NCBI RefSeq assembly: GCF_009905375.1
Contig: NC_133650.1
Span: forward strand, 63,553,669-63,617,668
Direction of reading: 5' to 3'
Length of the DNA stretch: 64,000 nt
Origin: Apium graveolens
Lineage: Eukaryota; Streptophyta; Magnoliopsida; Apiales; Apiaceae
Every line of letters begins with the position of its first letter. The stretch's first letter is position 1. Below are positions 22,329 through 32,046 of this stretch, in pieces. Position numbers and translations under genes: made by a program. The notes under the pieces are model-generated. The model did not search any database and was not told the origin of the DNA. It was given only the letters and a program-made list of their open reading frames with translations.

Positions 22329-23287
22329 ATGACATCAAACACAATTATACCCTTTATCCCAAAGGAAGGAACCAACTATATTGCATTTACAGATGTAAAT
22401 CAGGCACCTGATACTTTCAGGAGTTTTGTGAAGTTTATTTCTGAAACATACTTTGCAAGTACTCTAACTGCGAATACAGTGCTGTACTTGGATGTTCTAA
22501 GGGATTTTGGAACACAACTGTGGTGAGGACCATGGTGCATGAACACTGGGCTATATCTATTGTGGTTAACTGCTCCATTAGAGGCCAACAAGTGGAATTT
22601 TCCGAGGATGATGTCAATTTAGACTTGGGCATCCCTGGTGACAAGATGGTGGAGGTTCCAACTCAAGAAGGGCATAGAAGTTCATGGACTTCATCAACTA
22701 CAGTGAGAAGATCAACTTAGCAAGCCTGAACAATAAGAACTTGAGGAGGGAACAGTCCTTTCTATTTGACTCCATTGTGAGGGCCTTCACTTGTAGAAAT
22801 ACAGGGTATGACAATATCTCAAGTGTTGTCCGGAATCTTGTGTTCTCAATGGCCCACAACACACACCTTAATGTAGGTCATCTCATCATAGAGGAGCTAA
22901 GCACTAGGCTCATATGCCCTTGGCATCAAGAGGTAAGGAAATCTTTCTTCCTAGATTCATAATGTCTACTTTAAATTATAAACTGCATGACATTCACATG
23001 TTAAATGGTATAGATAGAACACATATAGGCAACTGTAAGTAAGTGTCTAAAGTTCAATTTGGTTCACTGAATACTAAAAATAAGGTAGCTGTAAGTCTTA
23101 GACTCACTTCATTCATGTTGGAGAGATTCAGGACTTACCCTTACTCCATGCCTGACATGAGGTATAACATTAATTTAGTGCAATAATGGCTTCTGTCCCT
23201 ATGGAAGTACATACACAGGAACACCAACATGGGCCTTCCCATACCGAGACCCCTTCTTCTTTACCTATAGCATCTAGGAAACCAACC
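22329..23287 (+). pseudogene. Element B ORF3, 5' part, broken
   Basis: This starts at an ATG behind the putative internal promoter (MTSNTIIPFIPKEG). The first 65 codons are open. A stop and two frame changes follow, with homologous reading continued at 22520-22720 and 22684-22962. The segment SFLFDSIVRAFTCRN, followed by a region with NTHLNVGHLIIEEL, resembles D ORF3 around FDFITKAFVNKC. The two therefore share an N-terminal domain. The end of this piece runs into E1 and continues at 30851 and 46987. Function unknown. Confidence 0.75.
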
Positions 23288-24644
23288 TGTTAGGTCCCAA
23301 TGTGTTTGTAGAAGGGGGGGTTGAATACAAACGTTACCAAATAATCGAATAAAATACGGAATAAAAAATGTGAAACAAAATTCAAGTTAAATAAAAATAT
23401 TATTAAACTTGAAAGGTGTTACAACAACTGTATCGATTACAAGGTATTAATCTCAAATCAATTATCACAAATCTAGAATAAATTCGACATGAACTTTTTC
23501 TATTTTTGCAATAATTAGAATCAAATGCTAAACGCGATTTGAGATTAAGTTCTAGGGATTTTAATCCGCTAGATTGATACACAAGAGCAAGATAAAGATT
23601 TCTAGTGGATTGGATTTAACTTTACAATCTAGAAATTTAATCTTGAAGTATGCAGATGAAAAGATGAAATATTTCTTCTTGATTTTCTTTTCTGCCTTGT
23701 TTCTTGACTTCTGTGTTCTTGTTTTTGACTTGTGTATTGGATGGATAATTGAACTGCTGCTTGTCTGCTTCTTTTTAATCAACAGAATAGAATTGAACTG
23801 GCAAGACAATCCTAAGCTCAGCAAGACAATCGGTAGGACAATGGATTGAACTAGCAAGACAATCTGAATGAACTAGCATGACAATCTGAATGAACTAGCA
23901 TGACAATCAGAATGAACTAGCAAGACAATCCTCCTCCTAGTGTAACTTTCGGTGAGACTATTGAAAATGGCCTAGCATGACAATCGGTATGACAATCCTG
24001 ATTGTCATGCTAGTTCATTTTCAATTGTCTTGCTGATTTAATGCAGATTTTAATCCAATTTAAATTCTGAAAATTCCTAAAATTAATTCAGAATTAATTA
24101 ATCAATTAATTCAATTAATAAATAAATTATTCTTCACAGATATAATTTATTTTCTTAATTAAATTAGATGACTTAATTAATTAAGAGAGAATTAATTCTA
24201 GTCTTCAACAGCACCCATTCTTCTGTAAATCTTCTGAAAATCACTGAGCTATATGAATCAATTCCACCACTTCAATGTTGACACTCGATGTACTGTCTGG
24301 TTCATGAGTGACTAACTTCCGTGACGTTTCTTCATGTCTTGACTTTGACACTTTGATTTTCTTCAGATTAAATCCTTGTAATTAATTGATACCCTGACGA
24401 GATCTCTGTCACTTGATTAAATCCACGATCTTGATTTATATCACTGAGGCATGATCAACTTCTTGAACTTCTTCCAGTGAATTAACTCCTCAAGTCTGTA
24501 GATGAACCTTGTTTCTGAATCCTTTGACAGATATTACTTTGCGAGATCTCTCTGACGGTAGATCCACTATTTACTTATTACATTCTTATTTGAGTTGAGT
24601 TGAATCCTCGAATATACAAATAGGTCTATGACATATGACTTACA
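23288..24644 (-). repeat. Element E1 3' LTR (1,357 bp)
   Basis: On the plus strand it begins TGTTAGGTCCCAATG and ends CATATGACTTACA. It holds a cluster of CTAGCAWGACAATC-like units (23800-23935) and a perfect 14-bp inverted repeat (23972-23985 with 24000-24013, loop of 14). On the minus strand the U5 end has the TTCAACCCCCC / TTCTAC block. A TATA-like GATATAAATC lies on the minus strand near 24445. The PPT CAAATAGGGGGATAT abuts it at about 24645-24659. Confidence 0.95.
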
Positions 24645-25165
24645 ATATCCCCCTATTTGTTTGTTAGACAATAACACACAAATACCTAGAGGATAACTCA
24701 ACTAACAAATAAGAAAAAGATATAAACATACATGCAAAGTAAATAGCAGAAAAGTTCTGGATGAGATTTAACATTTTCCAGATTCCAAGTAGATGTTCCT
24801 CTAGACTGAACATATCTTCAAGTAGTTCCATCTTCATTTGTACAACCACATTTCCTGTTGAGAAGCCCATATCTCTTGCTTCTCCCCCTATGAGAATCAA
24901 CTGATTAAAGAAGATCACCTTCGTTTTACCACCTCTCCCGTACAATAGGATCCGCAGATAAAAACCAATGGTACTCCCCTAACAGCTTCTTCCCTTACTA
25001 GGAAATCACCTTGTGATTACCACCTCTCCCGTACAATAGGATCCGTAGTTACAAACAACAATGGTGTGGTGTAGTGTACAAGTAGGATCTTTTTCTTACT
25101 CCCTGCTATTTCTCCCCCTTAGTTGAGGAATCCTCCAAACTATTACTTAAGCTTCTATCTCCCCC
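24645..25165 (-). other. E1 3' untranslated region with several purine tracts
   Basis: No gene is seen. Purine-rich tracts with GGGGGAGA or GGGGGAT cores on the minus strand occur near 24650, 24890, 25110 and 25160. A repeated phrase containing CACCTCTCCCGTACAATAGG occurs twice (about 24929 and 25020). Multiple PPT-like tracts near the 3' LTR are a known Sirevirus trait. Confidence 0.6.
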
Positions 25166-26240
25166 TTAAAGAAGGAATGTATGCCGTCGTCTGAAGGAGT
25201 TCTCATATTTCACTTGGTTGGAAAAGAAATAACAAGTAGTTTCTCTTTCTTCCTCACTGTGAGTGTGTGATTGTGTTTTAGTGTACCTCACATGTGTTTC
25301 ACTCTTCTCTCCACTCGTGTTTACACTCTTTCTCACAAGTGTATCACTCCTCTCATAGCTCCATATTCCAGCTGTACCTGCAAGGAAAATCACCTTAGCC
25401 ATCCTTAAGGAGGTCACAGGTGGTGCAATGGGAGTTCGCAAATCCCCATCCTTGTTAAACTCGTCAGATGAATCTGAGTCATAATTTACAAGTTTCTAGT
25501 TTCCCTTTTAGGGTTCCAGATTTGAATTCTGGGAAGGTAAACAATGATCCAACGATTTTAGCATAAAGATCAACGTTCCCTTCTAATGTCTGTGAAGACA
25601 CTTCCTTGTGACTTATCAGGTAATATCTGAATCATTGTCAACAAGTTGCCGATCTGCACCTATGTCAGATCCACTATCCGCAGATGCATCCAGGGGATTT
25701 AAGCCTGGGGAGGTAGACACTGACCACTGACATATGGCTTTTGGATCAGTATCCTCTCCTAACACCTGTAAAGGCAATTGGTCCACTAACGAACCTTGAA
25801 CAATCGAATCTGACCTTAAAATGGTCGAAACTCTTGTTTCCGTCAACTCATCCTTTGTGTGTGTAACCTCTCCTTGTGCATCAAGAATTGTTTATGTTTG
25901 AAGTGGTGACACTACATCGGATACCTTGGCCGACAGGTAAAATTCAATAGACTCACCCTGTTGAGAGAATGAATCTAGTAACTGTTTTTGTGCCTTTTCA
26001 GCCATTACATCTTTTTGAGAAGATGTATGGGGGCTAGCAGTTGTCTCGGTTTAAATACTACTCATCTATGTAGGAGACAGAGCTACTGGGTTGACTACAG
26101 AACTTCCTTATGTGGTGCACTAGGCACTATCTCCCTCACGCTCATTCATACTACATTTAGTGGTAAGAGAGTGTTGGTTGGTTCTGTTTTTGTGTTTGTC
26201 TTTACAGTCTGGGATAGACGTTGTGGGTTTTCAACCTCAT
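25166..26240 (-). pseudogene. E1 degraded ORF3-like remnant
   Basis: Two open stretches in one frame, 25846-25616 (76 codons) and 25441-25166 (91 codons), are conserved with E2 (52978-52748 and the DNA after it). The first is acidic and Ser/Asp-rich, with DSGSDIGADRQLVDND. The second has RTPIAPPVTSLRMAKVIF. Position just before the 3' LTR and composition suggest a relic of the ORF downstream of pol, but I found no clear match to the B or D ORF3 domains. It is conserved between two independent insertions of different age, so it belonged to the family's master copy. Confidence 0.5.
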
Positions 26241-26944
26241 GACTGTCAATGAAAGAAAGCCATTGGAGACTGAACCTGTAACACAGAATATATGGTAATA
26301 GAGAGAAAATGATTTACAATAGTGATTTCAAAAGATTTTACATGACATAAGAAATCACTAATGTAGAAAGAAGTTTGATTTTGTTTTTCAATATGAATGG
26401 GTTTTTGATAAAACATTGATCACTTAGGGTAAAGTCTAAGTAATTCTCATTCATGTCAAAAACTTACAAATATCTACAACAGAATGTTAACAACATATCA
26501 TTGACCGATACTTGTCAAGTACTTTAGATACTAATTGTTATGTTGCATTATCAATATACCACTGTACATATAAAACAATATGATTGTGCTTAGTGATAAG
26601 ATAGTTATTAATATGACGACTCTACTTATTCATATAAAATTATAACTTCTGTTAGAGTGCCATACCATGTCCTTGACGATTGCTTGAGCAGTATACTAGT
26701 TCATACCAACCTGAAGTGAGATTGTGAAGAAGAAATTGCATAGTCCAATAGATCTGCAACTGCAAAGTCCATGAACTGTGGTGCATTGACTTCCTCTTTT
26801 GACTTACCAACCATGAGTACACTTGTACACATCTTACTAGAGTACAATTCCAAGTGTAATGTGCAGCAGGTGCTTGATATGTCGTAATATTCTCAAGTCT
26901 CGTCACTGGTGCTATATGTTAGATACTGCTTCCTGATAATAACC
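26241..26944 (-). other. E1 pol-deletion zone
   Basis: No recognised domain. About 540 bases (roughly 26400-26943) separate the protease fragment from the ORF3-like remnant in E1 and are missing from E2. The neighbouring bases on both sides match E2. Any open reading here is short and matches no pol domain. Integrase, RT and RNase H should lie here in an autonomous relative. Confidence 0.5.
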
Positions 26945-27134
26945 TAGCACAATATACAAAATTACAATGATAACATTCCCAGCTTGCAAACAGCCATATC
27001 CCTCAGATAAACCTTTGCTGTTATCTCCAAAGGTAACCATGGGGCCAGCTTTCTCAATCCACATTTGATAGCAGGGCTCTATCTCCGGTCATATGTCTTG
27101 ATGATCCACTGTCAAGAATCCACACTACCGGTTA
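26945..27134 (-). pseudogene. pol: E1 protease fragment
   Basis: The minus strand has VWILDSGSSRHMTGDRALLS starting near 27125, the copia aspartic protease active site. The frame then breaks, but the next homologous stretch (FGDNSKGL, then GNVII) is readable to about 26945, where homology to pol stops. It lies in the +1 frame relative to the end of E1 gag, with TGCAGGGCA (27154-27146) between them. It is too short to be a working protease. Confidence 0.8.
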
Positions 27135-27165
27135 CACCTGTTTAATGCCCTGCACTACAAATGGA

Positions 27166-29397
27166 TTAGACCTTCTTCGGAACCCAAACTTGGTTGGGCC
27201 CGGCATACTTGTAGAACTGTCCTTTGTCAGGCAAAACAACATTTTTAATTTTAATTGCCTCAACTTTCTCAATGACTGAACATTTGACCTTGTAAACAGC
27301 GTTAACAAATTTCTGTTTAAGCTTAGGCACAAATGTCTCCTTTCTAGCCTTAGAAGGACTAGCAGTCTTAGACCTATCATGCTTCTTGTTATTCACATGC
27401 TGACGAGGAGTAGTCTTATCATTAGACACATGCTTACCATTAAAATAAGCATACATCATATTAAAAGCACAAGACATACAATTAGCAACACCACATGCTT
27501 TATGAGAGTGATTAATAGCAGGCAATTTATGCAAGGTAGACATGGCATTATTGTTATCCAACTCATGTGTGTCTGAGTTAGTCTCAGTTGCTTTCACAAC
27601 TTTGACTGGAACTTTCGACTCACTTGACTTGGAAACAATCTTCTCATTAGCATGATCCTCAGCACGTATTTCTTCTTGAATAACAGAAGAGGTCGCATCA
27701 AATGGTTCAGCAATTGATGCTTTATAGAGGGGTTCATCAACACCCTTAAGCACATGTGGTACTTCCCTCCCTTTAGCACAGACATGAGGAGGGGAGTTTA
27801 TGCCTAATTCTCCAATAGCAGCATTGTAATCATAACCTATTCCAGATGTTTGATTAACAGCTTGCTTACTGTAGAACTCTTTAGCCTTCGAACAAGAATT
27901 GAAGTAGGCTCTAACCTTAGTCTCAAGACCGGTGATCTTGTCTTTGAGAATAATTTCGAGTTTTCTATAACAGTCAACTCTATTCTCTAGAAAAGATACC
28001 TGTTCTTTTAATTTGTCTTGATTAATATGCACAAGTCTTAATTCATTGACCTCTTTCTCAAGGTCTGTGATCTGTAAACTTAACAGTTCATTATCACGAC
28101 GTGCACAATCTAAGTTACCTCTTAGATGATAAACCATTTCAGCATCAGAAAGTTTTACCTCTATTCTTGACGATGAAGCTTTTCCATCAATAGCCATAAG
28201 AGCAAGATTTCCTTCATCTTCATCTTCACTGTCAGTATCATCCCAGCTTCTTCCCTTTGCCAGATAAGCCCTTTCAGAGTTCTTTCTTACTTGCTTTGGC
28301 TTCCTACATTCTGTGGCAAAGTGTCCCAACTCATTGCAGTTATAGCATCTAATGGTGCTTCGATCAACCATCCCTGTTTTGTACCCACCACTGCTGGTGT
28401 TAGAGGATGAAGATCCACCTTTCTGGAATTTGTTGTAGTTGGACTTGTACTTAAGCTTGGGATTCCTCCTGAATCTGACATGGGAGAATCTCTTGACAAT
28501 TTGGGCCATTGATTCATCTTCCAATTGCTCCAGCTCTTCCAAGGAATAAAAATCATCACTTGATTGATTTGTAGTAGGAGGATCATATTCTGCTACTAAC
28601 TCATTTTCCTCACCCTTGGAAAACTGTACCATTCTTTCTAACTGTTGAGATTGTTGTTGTTGTTGACCTTCAGCTACAAGTGCAGTAGATGTGCTGACCA
28701 TTCTATCCTTCCCGTAGACTTCCTTCTGTTGAATCTGCTCCAACTCATAGGTTTTTAACACTCCATAGAGCCTGTCCAAAGAAATCTCACTCAGATCTCT
28801 AGCTTCTCTAATGGCAGTGATTCTATGTTCAAGATGAGCTGGCAGTGTTAAAAGGAACTTTTTGTTGACCTCCCTGATTGAATAATACTTTCCATTGATG
28901 TTCAGGTTGTTGATCAACGCATTGTACCTCTCAAACACTTCAGTAATTCCTTCTCCTGGATTTGATTTGAAATGTTCATATTCAGAGGTAAGGATTTCCA
29001 ACTTGTTCTCCCTAACTTCCTCTGTGCCTTCATTAATCACCTCAATAGTTTCCCACATGTGTTTGGAATTTTTACAGTTCATCACATGTCTGTTCATCAA
29101 GGGATCAAGGGAATCAATTAATATTAATTGAAGGCTGGCATCCAAGGAGGCTTCTTCCTTCTCAGCAGGAGTAAAATCTTCAGGCTCTTTTGGATAGGTT
29201 CTAGCTTCAGTAGTCACCACACCATCTATTATTACCTCCGGTTCAATAACCATCGGAGTTTTTATACCCTTCTTTAACAAGTTTGAATATTTGGGATTTG
29301 CAACTTGTAAAAATAATAGCATCTTCTTCTTCCACATGATATAATTCTCTTTATCAAATTGTGGAATTTTAACGGTTCCAACTTTATGTGAAGTCAT
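27166..29397 (-). CDS. gag: E1 Gag polyprotein, intact (743 aa)
   Basis: One uninterrupted frame. I prefer the Met at 29397 (MTSHKVGTVKIPQFDKENY) because E2 keeps the same start and the reading upstream is not conserved. The upstream limit of the open frame is 29442. The N-terminal domain is the plant copia capsid type, with YIMWKKKMLLFL, HMWETIEVINEG and SEYEHFKSNPGEGITEVFERY. A Gln-rich run follows, then the zinc knuckle CYNCNELGHFATEC (28347-28306), an acidic stretch, and a long coiled-coil-like region (LEKEVNELRLVHINQDKLK). There is a cluster CGVANCMSC and a Lys-rich C-terminus ending WVPKKV. It should form virus-like particles in the cytoplasm and package RNA (family knowledge). It is the only full-length intact ORF of this size in the window. 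Confidence 0.92.
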   Translation of the reverse strand: MTSHKVGTVKIPQFDKENYIMWKKKMLLFLQVANPKYSNLLKKGIKTPMVIEPEVIIDGVVTTEARTYPKEPEDFTPAEKEEASLDASLQLILIDSLDPLMNRHVMNCKNSKHMWETIEVINEGTEEVRENKLEILTSEYEHFKSNPGEGITEVFERYNALINNLNINGKYYSIREVNKKFLLTLPAHLEHRITAIREARDLSEISLDRLYGVLKTYELEQIQQKEVYGKDRMVSTSTALVAEGQQQQQSQQLERMVQFSKGEENELVAEYDPPTTNQSSDDFYSLEELEQLEDESMAQIVKRFSHVRFRRNPKLKYKSNYNKFQKGGSSSSNTSSGGYKTGMVDRSTIRCYNCNELGHFATECRKPKQVRKNSERAYLAKGRSWDDTDSEDEDEGNLALMAIDGKASSSRIEVKLSDAEMVYHLRGNLDCARRDNELLSLQITDLEKEVNELRLVHINQDKLKEQVSFLENRVDCYRKLEIILKDKITGLETKVRAYFNSCSKAKEFYSKQAVNQTSGIGYDYNAAIGELGINSPPHVCAKGREVPHVLKGVDEPLYKASIAEPFDATSSVIQEEIRAEDHANEKIVSKSSESKVPVKVVKATETNSDTHELDNNNAMSTLHKLPAINHSHKACGVANCMSCAFNMMYAYFNGKHVSNDKTTPRQHVNNKKHDRSKTASPSKARKETFVPKLKQKFVNAVYKVKCSVIEKVEAIKIKNVVLPDKGQFYKYAGPNQVWVPKKV

Positions 29398-29478
29398 TAT
29401 GAATTTTTGAATAAATAAAAATTCAAGGAGTTGAAAAATCACAAAAGTCTAGGATCTTGATTTGTTCGTTAATCAGAA

Positions 29479-29491
29479 GGCTCTGATACCA
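29479..29491 (-). promoter_or_regulatory. Primer-binding site of E1 (tRNA-iMet)
   Basis: The minus strand reads TGGTATCAGAGCC two bases after the 5' LTR, matching the initiator-Met tRNA 3' end. It is identical to the D and E2 sites. Confidence 0.95.
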
Positions 29492-29493
29492 AT

Positions 29494-30850
29494 TGTTAGG
29501 TCCCAATGTGTTTGTAGAAGGGGGGGTTGAATACAAACGTTACCAAATAATCGAATAAAATACGGAATAAAAAATGTGAAACAAAATTCAAGTTAAATAA
29601 AAATATTATTAAACTTGAAAGGTGTTACAACAACTGTATCGATTACAAGGTATTAATCTCAAATCAATTATCACAAATCTAGAATAAATTCGACATGAAC
29701 TTTTTCTATTTTTGCAATAATTAGAATCAAATGCTAAACGCGATTTGAGATTAAGTTCTAGGGATTTTAATCCGCTAGATTGATACACAAGAGCAAGATA
29801 AAGATTTCTAGTGGATTGGATTTAACTTTACAATCTAGAAATTTAATCTTGAAGTATGCAGATGAAAAGATGAAATATTTCTTCTTGATTTTCTTTTCTG
29901 CCTTGTTTCTTGACTTCTGTGTTCTTGTTTTTGACTTGTGTATTGGATGGATAATTGAACTGCTGCTTGTCTGCTTCTTTTTAATCAACAGAATAGAATT
30001 GAACTGGCAAGACAATCCTAAGCTCAGCAAGACAATCGGTAGGACAATGGATTGAACTAGCAAGACAATCTGAATGAACTAACATGACAATCAGAATGAA
30101 CTAGCATGACAATCAGAATGAACTAGCAAGACAATCCTCCTCCTAGTGTAACTTTCGGTGAGACTATTGAAAATGGCCTAGCATGACAATCGGTATGACA
30201 ATCCTGATTGTCATGCTAGTTCATTTTCAATTGTCTTGCTGATTTAATGCAGATTTTAATCCAATTTAAATTCTGAAAATTCCTAAAATTAATTCAGAAT
30301 TAATTAATCAATTAATTCAATTAATAAATAAATTATTCTTCACAGATATAATTTATTTTCTTAATTAAATTAGATGACTTAATTAATTAAGAGAGAATTA
30401 ATTCTAGTCTTCAACAGTACCCATTCTTCTGCAAATCTTCTGAAAATCACTGAGCTATATGAATCAATTCCACCACTTCAATGTTGACACTCGATGTACT
30501 GTCTGGTTCATGAGTGACTAACTTCCGTGACGTTTCTTCATGTCTTGACTTTGACACTTTGATTTTCTTCAGATTAAATCCTTGTAATTAATTGATACCC
30601 TGACGAGATCTCTGTCACTTGATTAAATCCACGATCTTGATTTATATCACTGAGGCATGATCAACTTCTTGAACTTCTTCCAGTGAATTAACTCCTCAAG
30701 TCTGTAGATGAACCTTGTTTCTGAATCCTTTGACAGATATTACTTTGCGAGATCTCTCTGACGGTAGATCCACTATTTACTTATTACATTCTTATTTGAG
30801 TTGAGTTGAATCCTTGAATATACAAATAGGTCTATGACATATGACTTACA
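29494..30850 (-). repeat. Element E1 5' LTR (1,357 bp)
   Basis: Pairs with 23288-24644. The differences I see lie near 30077, 30096, 30417, 30431 and 30814. The inverted repeat recurs at 30178-30191 and 30206-30219. TSD CAACC follows. Confidence 0.95.
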
Positions 30851-31221
30851 CAACCACTTCATCCTCTCAAAAGGGAGAAGTGAGTAAAAAGAAGAGAAAG
30901 CAGGCACCATTAAATGTAATAAATGAGAGTGGCGAGGATCAAACAGAACCAGAGTCAATCTTGGTCAAGAAACTAAAGAAGGAAAAACAAACTGAGTTGA
31001 CCACTCAAGCTACCTCTGCATCCTCCAAAAAGGATGTAGATGAAAAAGAGGGATTAAAACAGACTCTAGGGGCATCCTCTTAACCGGGTGTCTCTATTGA
31101 AAAGAGCACTCTCCCTAGTGCATCATGTAAAGAGTCTGCACCAAAACTTGAACAAATTCAAATGTATGAAAGAAGAAATAAGGATGGCACACACAAAGAG
31201 AGCATATCTTTTGAAGCTCCC
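30851..31221 (+). pseudogene. Element B, segment 3: middle of ORF3
   Basis: The reading TTSSSQKGEVSKKKRKQAP, a basic nuclear-localisation-like patch, continues the frame of B from before E1. It runs open to the TAA at 31081, and homologous reading goes on to 31221. It is Lys/Glu/Ser-rich. Bases 31217-31221 (CTCCC) are the left target duplication of C. After C, ORF3 continues at 46987. Confidence 0.8.
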
Positions 31222-31653
31222 TGTAATATATAATAGATGATGTTAAAGATTACTGGAGCTAACAATGTCATTAGCATCTCTGATCATAATATGAAGCAAA
31301 TCAAATGGACATCTGATCTGAGTAGAAGATTAATGAACATTTATTTTCAGTAATCTGTTAAGCTTGGGGTTAACCCTAAGTAAGTTGTATGGTTATGTAA
31401 ATCTGTATTTTGTACTTGTAACAGTTAAAGTCTGTAAAAATGCAAAGGTGCAGACTGGAGTCATTTTCCTAAAACAATATCAAGCCTAAGGATACTATCT
31501 GGAAGAAGATCAAGAAGATCATGGCTCAGAAGAATTTTGGAGAAGTTTGGAGTTGAATAAATCTGTTTGGAGAAAAATATTCTAAGTCAAGATCTCTACA
31601 AGTCACATATTTAATGTTATAGAGAAGTTATTCGAGAACTCCAGCGAGTACCG

Positions 31654-31808
31654 AAGGATAAGCAATATCTGCTCGATGGATGAGCAATATCGACTCAACG
31701 GATGAGCAATATCTACTCGACGGATGAGAAATATCTACTCGACAGATGAGCTATATATCTACTCGACGGATGAGCTATATATCTACTCGACGGATGAGCA
31801 ATATCCAC
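31654..31808 (+). repeat. 22-24 bp tandem array in C 5' LTR
   Basis: About seven head-to-tail units have the consensus TGAGCAATATCTACTCGACG plus GA. Two units are 24 bp long and read CTATATATCTACTC. The counterpart is at 45955-46110 in the 3' LTR. It also creates a short meaningless repetitive ORF. Confidence 0.9.
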
Positions 31809-32016
31809 CGGGAGTGAAGAAGTCAGGAAAGCTACTCGAGAACTCAAGAAGATATCGACAAGCCAATTTTAAAGAACTGAAGATTGGAGATATCGACACG
31901 TCATTCCTTCACTAGAGAACTCAGAGTTATCGATAAGTCATAGTGAAGATGTGAAGACTATAGATCTCGACAAGCTGAAGCCCTCTACAAGTCAAACTCA
32001 ATATGGAATACGAGAG

Positions 32017-32046
32017 ATCTCGATAAGCCTATGTACTTATCGAGAT
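32017..32046 (+). repeat. 11-bp inverted repeat in C 5' LTR
   Basis: ATCTCGATAAG and CTTATCGAGAT are separated by 8 bases. The arms are perfect and identical in the C 3' LTR and the B LTR. The left arm contains the iterated TCGATAAG core. Confidence 0.85.

Larger units (their letters stand above)
19728..23287 (+). mobile_element. Element B, segment 2 (RT to start of ORF3)
   Basis: This continues element B after D. It contains the end of the IN-RT linker, RT, RNase H, a non-coding spacer and the 5' part of ORF3, and ends where E1 inserted. Across the E1 insertion the reading SRKP (before) and TTSSSQKG (after) run on in one frame once one CAACC copy is ignored, which confirms continuity with 30851. 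Confidence 0.9.
23288..30850 (-). mobile_element. Element E1: young non-autonomous Sirevirus relative carrying gag only
   Basis: This is a complete 7,563-bp insertion on the minus strand. Its LTRs are both 1,357 bp (5' at 29494-30850, 3' at 23288-24644) and the TSD is CAACC (23283-23287 and 30851-30855). I see five differences between the LTRs, so this is the youngest insertion in the window. Inside are a PBS, an intact gag and a short protease fragment. There is no integrase, RT or RNase H. A degraded ORF3-like remnant and several purine tracts follow. E2 has the same plan. This fits the published idea of terminal-repeat elements with a GAG domain only (TR-GAG) that are moved in trans. Confidence 0.93.

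Noticed and set aside
23561..23857. A 98-codon ORF, repeated identically at 29767-30063, plus an overlapping 91-codon ORF on the other strand
   Set aside because: Both lie wholly inside the E1 LTRs. Identity only reflects the two LTR copies; E2 does not keep the frame and there is no domain.
31654..31808. Regular repeats that might suggest a CRISPR-like array
   Set aside because: The units are head-to-tail with no unique spacers, lie inside an LTR and recur in the partner LTR.
31724..31915. An ORF with repeated YSTDELYI
   Set aside because: It is a by-product of the tandem array in the C LTR, not a gene.
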